Shown piece by piece: positions 1 through 15,000 of a stretch of DNA of 15,000 nt (positions within the stretch are counted from its first letter, which is position 1; every line of letters begins with the position of its first letter). Position numbers and translations under genes: made by a program. The notes below the pieces were generated by a model that saw only the letters and a program-made list of their open reading frames with translations, was not told where the DNA came from and ran no database searches. This DNA comes from Chondrilla cf. caribensis (lineage: Eukaryota > Porifera > Demospongiae > Chondrillida > Chondrillidae): the NCBI GenBank assembly GCA_964020155.1, contig OZ026561.1, positions 407,501 through 422,500 on the forward strand, read 5' to 3'.

Positions 1-28
1 TAGGAACATAATATGTACAGGCACTAAC

Positions 29-14811
<14,783 letters not shown>

Positions 14812-15000
14812 CTGAGAATAATACAGCAAAGCAATACATCATAGGTTCATATAGACAATCTTCTCCAAAGACATGCTATCATTTCACATGTACTACCATT
14901 TCGACATTGAACATACTGCAGTCAACAGATAGAACTGAAGTGTATGGTGTACAGTGCGTGTGTGTGGTCTGTATGGTGTACAGTGTGTGTGTGTTCTGTA
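14812..15000. other. Start of intron upstream of exon 1; tandem ~29-bp repeat at its end
   Basis: The exon-proximal part (ATACATCATAG, then ATGCTATCATTTCA) matches the intron between exons 4 and 5, and TGTGTGGTCTGTATGGT near 14955-14975 matches the bases just before exon 2 (14220-14236). TGTATGGTGTACAGTG occurs twice about 29 bp apart. By homology another type A EGF exon should lie just beyond 15000. Confidence 0.7.

Overview
The window is eukaryotic, most likely from an invertebrate animal. It carries GT-AG introns, dense CA/GT microsatellites, minisatellites and one large mosaic gene on the minus strand. The domain set (EGF, Calx-beta, TSP3, hormone-receptor motif, GAIN/GPS, 7TM) is metazoan. 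Modest introns (81 to about 990 nt), AT-rich non-coding DNA and many short palindromes such as TACATGTA would suit a sponge or another early-branching animal, but the lineage is a guess.

Essentially the whole window is an internal part of one adhesion G-protein-coupled receptor gene read right to left. I place 31 coding exons between 14811 and 29. They sum to 4575 nt, a continuous frame of 1524 whole codons plus partial codons at both outer ends, and reading frame and intron phase agree at all 30 junctions. The true N-terminus lies beyond 15000, and TM4-TM7 plus the tail lie beyond position 1.

Layout from N- to C-terminus: six EGF-like exons (14811-12193); two Ser/Thr/Pro-rich stalk exons (11925-11468); two Calx-beta domains (11278-9680); then a repeating block of hormone-receptor-motif (HRM)-like domain, unrecognised glycosylation-rich segment, Cys-rich segment and TSP3-like calcium repeat. 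The block occurs as HRM1 (9312-9071) to TSP3-1 (7915-7841 plus the start of exon 16), then as HRM2 (7586-7311) to TSP3-2 (in 5887-5650). The canonical HRM3 (5887-4783) leads into the GAIN domain (4470-1771), which carries a Thr/Pro-rich insert. The GPS cleavage motif and tethered-agonist segment lie in 1980-1771. TM1, TM2, and TM3 to the start of TM4 lie in 1677-1583, 592-481 and 185-29.

Introns hold most of the non-coding structure: about 48 copies of a 17-bp minisatellite (734-1546), a terminal-inverted-repeat element whose end seems expanded into a ~20-bp G-rich minisatellite (5040-5617), an uninterrupted (TG)99 tract (9383-9580), several CA/GT arrays touching 5' splice sites, and a probable insertion in the 13395-14258 intron. 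I see no plus-strand gene, tRNA, rRNA or CRISPR array. The likeliest undescribed item is the receptor architecture itself, above all the duplicated HRM-X-Cys-TSP3 block.
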